From Streptomyces antioxidans (GTDB lineage Bacteria > Actinomycetota > Actinomycetes > Streptomycetales > Streptomycetaceae), in the NCBI RefSeq assembly GCF_000968685.2, contig NZ_LAKD02000013.1, positions 46,832 to 110,831 on the forward strand: 64,000 nt of DNA. The letters run 5' to 3'. The notes under the pieces were generated by a model. It saw only the letters and a list, made by a program, of their open reading frames with translations. It was not told where the DNA came from and made no database searches. Positions 63,975 to 64,000 of this stretch are shown piece after piece (within the stretch, counting starts at the first letter, position 1; every line of letters starts with the position of its first letter). The position numbers and the translations under genes were made by a program.

Positions 63975-64000
63975 GTCGGGGGCGTCGGGGGCGTCGGGGG
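63975..64000. repeat. 9-bp tandem repeat at the window edge
   Basis: GTCGGGGGC recurs at 63975-63983, 63984-63992 and partly at 63993-64000. On the minus strand it encodes repeated Pro-Asp-Ala (open frame), perhaps the C-terminus of the upstream permease gene. The array continues beyond the window. Confidence 0.85.

Noticed and set aside
63960..64000. In-frame extension of the ABC ATPase upstream of 63959
   Set aside because: The extension is a 9-bp repeat coding Pro-Asp-Ala. The family starts close to the GTG at 63959, which has a good ribosome site.

Overview
The window looks like a Streptomyces (or closely related actinomycete) chromosome segment, probably from the accessory part. Evidence: very high G+C with strongly GC-biased third codon positions; Tat-type and lipobox secretion signals; many GTG starts and 4-bp stop/start overlaps; dense MFS transporters, one-component regulators and a compact NRPS cluster; and many decayed integrase and transposase pieces. 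I recognised no rRNA or tRNA gene.

Region 1 (1-9.6 kb) is a patchwork. A WD40/TPR Ser/Thr kinase is followed by a broken FHA gene. Then come AraC, integrase and transposase remnants, a methyltransferase, a possible two-repeat CRISPR relic, a TetR/aldo-keto reductase pair around a palindromic operator, and a decayed amidohydrolase gene.

Region 2 (9.6-13.7 kb) is the most striking locus. Three tightly packed genes lie between an inverted-repeat operator and a strong hairpin: a NUDIX/NrtR-like regulator, a nucleoside phosphorylase with a C-terminal extension, and a four-TM membrane protein. The phosphorylase and the membrane protein share a 15-residue motif of the same spacing, reminiscent of bacterial amyloid/RHIM-like signalling motifs. 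I infer a two-component conflict (abortive infection-like) system.

Region 3 (13.8-17.5 kb) has an integrase tail, a NUDIX-YunG fusion and an MFS exporter with a MerR-type promoter. Region 4 (17.5-25.6 kb) is a unidirectional catabolic locus: LacI regulator, FAD oxidoreductase, hydantoinase/oxoprolinase-type protein, small HExxH protein, permease and Tat-secreted beta-propeller hydrolase.

Region 5 (25.7-37.5 kb) holds a membrane acyltransferase, a Spo0M-like protein, an NAD-binding dehydrogenase and a VOC protein. It continues with a LysR-controlled MFS/2-hydroxyacid dehydrogenase/AtuA-like/DUF4387 operon, then LysE, CAT-like and GNAT genes.

Region 6 (36.7-50.4 kb) is a small NRPS cluster: GNAT, A-T, C-A-T fused to a cyanobacterial-type acyl-ACP reductase (AAR) domain, asparagine synthetase-like enzyme, a C-A-T with a textbook threonine code, and an MFS exporter. 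A short peptide released reductively as an aldehyde is the natural reading.

Region 7 (50.6-64 kb) has a VOC protein, then a block (MFS, HAD, SDR, XRE) flanked by a decayed and an intact copy of a STAND NTPase gene. It ends with a GntR regulator with twin operators, a small protein plus a double zeta-toxin protein, and a siderophore ABC uptake system that runs off the window.
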